Positions 39,906 through 39,907 of a stretch of DNA of 39,907 bases are shown piece after piece. Below the pieces are notes generated by a model, which was given only the letters and a program-made list of their open reading frames with translations, had not been told where the DNA came from and did no database searches. The position numbers and the translations under genes are program-made. The stretch covers positions 1 to 39,907 of the forward strand of contig WFZT01000051.1 in NCBI GenBank assembly GCA_015489415.1, given 5' to 3'. Numbering within the stretch: position 1 is the stretch's first letter; each line of letters starts with the position of its first letter. The DNA is from Caldifarciminota bacterium (lineage in GTDB: Bacteria; Hydrothermota; Hydrothermia; B15-G9; WFZT01).

Positions 39906-39907
39906 AC

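Overview
The window is bacterial. It carries a bacterial S10/spc/alpha ribosomal cluster on the minus strand, sec-type signal peptides, lipoproteins, AGGAGG-type ribosome binding sites and TTGACA/TATAAT-type promoters. The phylum cannot be fixed from the sequence alone. Three features fit an uncultivated, possibly thermophilic lineage near the FCB group, such as WOR-3/Stahlbacteria or Hydrothermae: secreted proteins ending in a FlgD-like or Por-type sorting domain, a giant surface protein with YadA-head-like repeats, and zinc-binding forms of S4, S14, L36 and Adk. This assignment is inference.

Layout. (1) 1-383 is the C-terminal end of an isoaspartyl peptidase/plant-type L-asparaginase. (2) 832-9462 is a branched-chain-amino-acid-type (HAAT) ABC transporter operon with its own good promoter at 725-753. 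Its order is livG, long-chain acyl-CoA synthetase, livH, livM, substrate-binding protein, hairpin, livF, PaaK-like ligase, CBS/ACT protein. The two adenylate-forming enzymes suggest that the imported ligand is a carboxylic acid that is activated to a CoA thioester, although the PaaK-like protein has lost the usual ATP loop. (3) 9840-14374 holds a 1337-residue secreted repeat protein, translationally coupled to a small protein with a C-terminal sorting domain. (4) 14424-20309 is visibly AT-rich. It contains a frameshifted IS1634-type transposase remnant, a trypsin-like lipoprotein protease, a dynamin-like GTPase with a large helical partner protein, and a divergent DUF1232 membrane protein. The protease, GTPase and partner genes lie on one strand, and this is the best candidate here for an undescribed system. 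(5) 20706-24844 holds an eight-repeat PQQ-type propeller lipoprotein, a membrane-anchored hypothetical protein, and decayed genes: two related secreted-protein tails and the end of an M3 oligopeptidase. (6) 24941-28339 contains an inositol monophosphatase, a divergent YchF-like P-loop NTPase, a YbhN/AglD-type membrane protein and two tRNA-Ser genes. (7) 28386-39905 (minus) is an uninterrupted run from rpsC to rplQ: S3, L16, L29, S17, L14, L24, L5, S14, S8, L6, L18, S5, L30, L15, SecY, Adk, Map, IF-1, L36, S13, S11, S4, RpoA, L17.

Cross-cutting structure. Perfect GC-rich hairpins with three-base loops (mostly ttc/gaa) recur between genes. Some are probably terminators or mRNA 3' stabilisers, and two share identical 15-base arms. 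A consensus-quality promoter overlaid by an 11-bp inverted repeat separates infA from rpmJ inside the ribosomal cluster. The S5 gene reads about 77 bases into the L30 gene.
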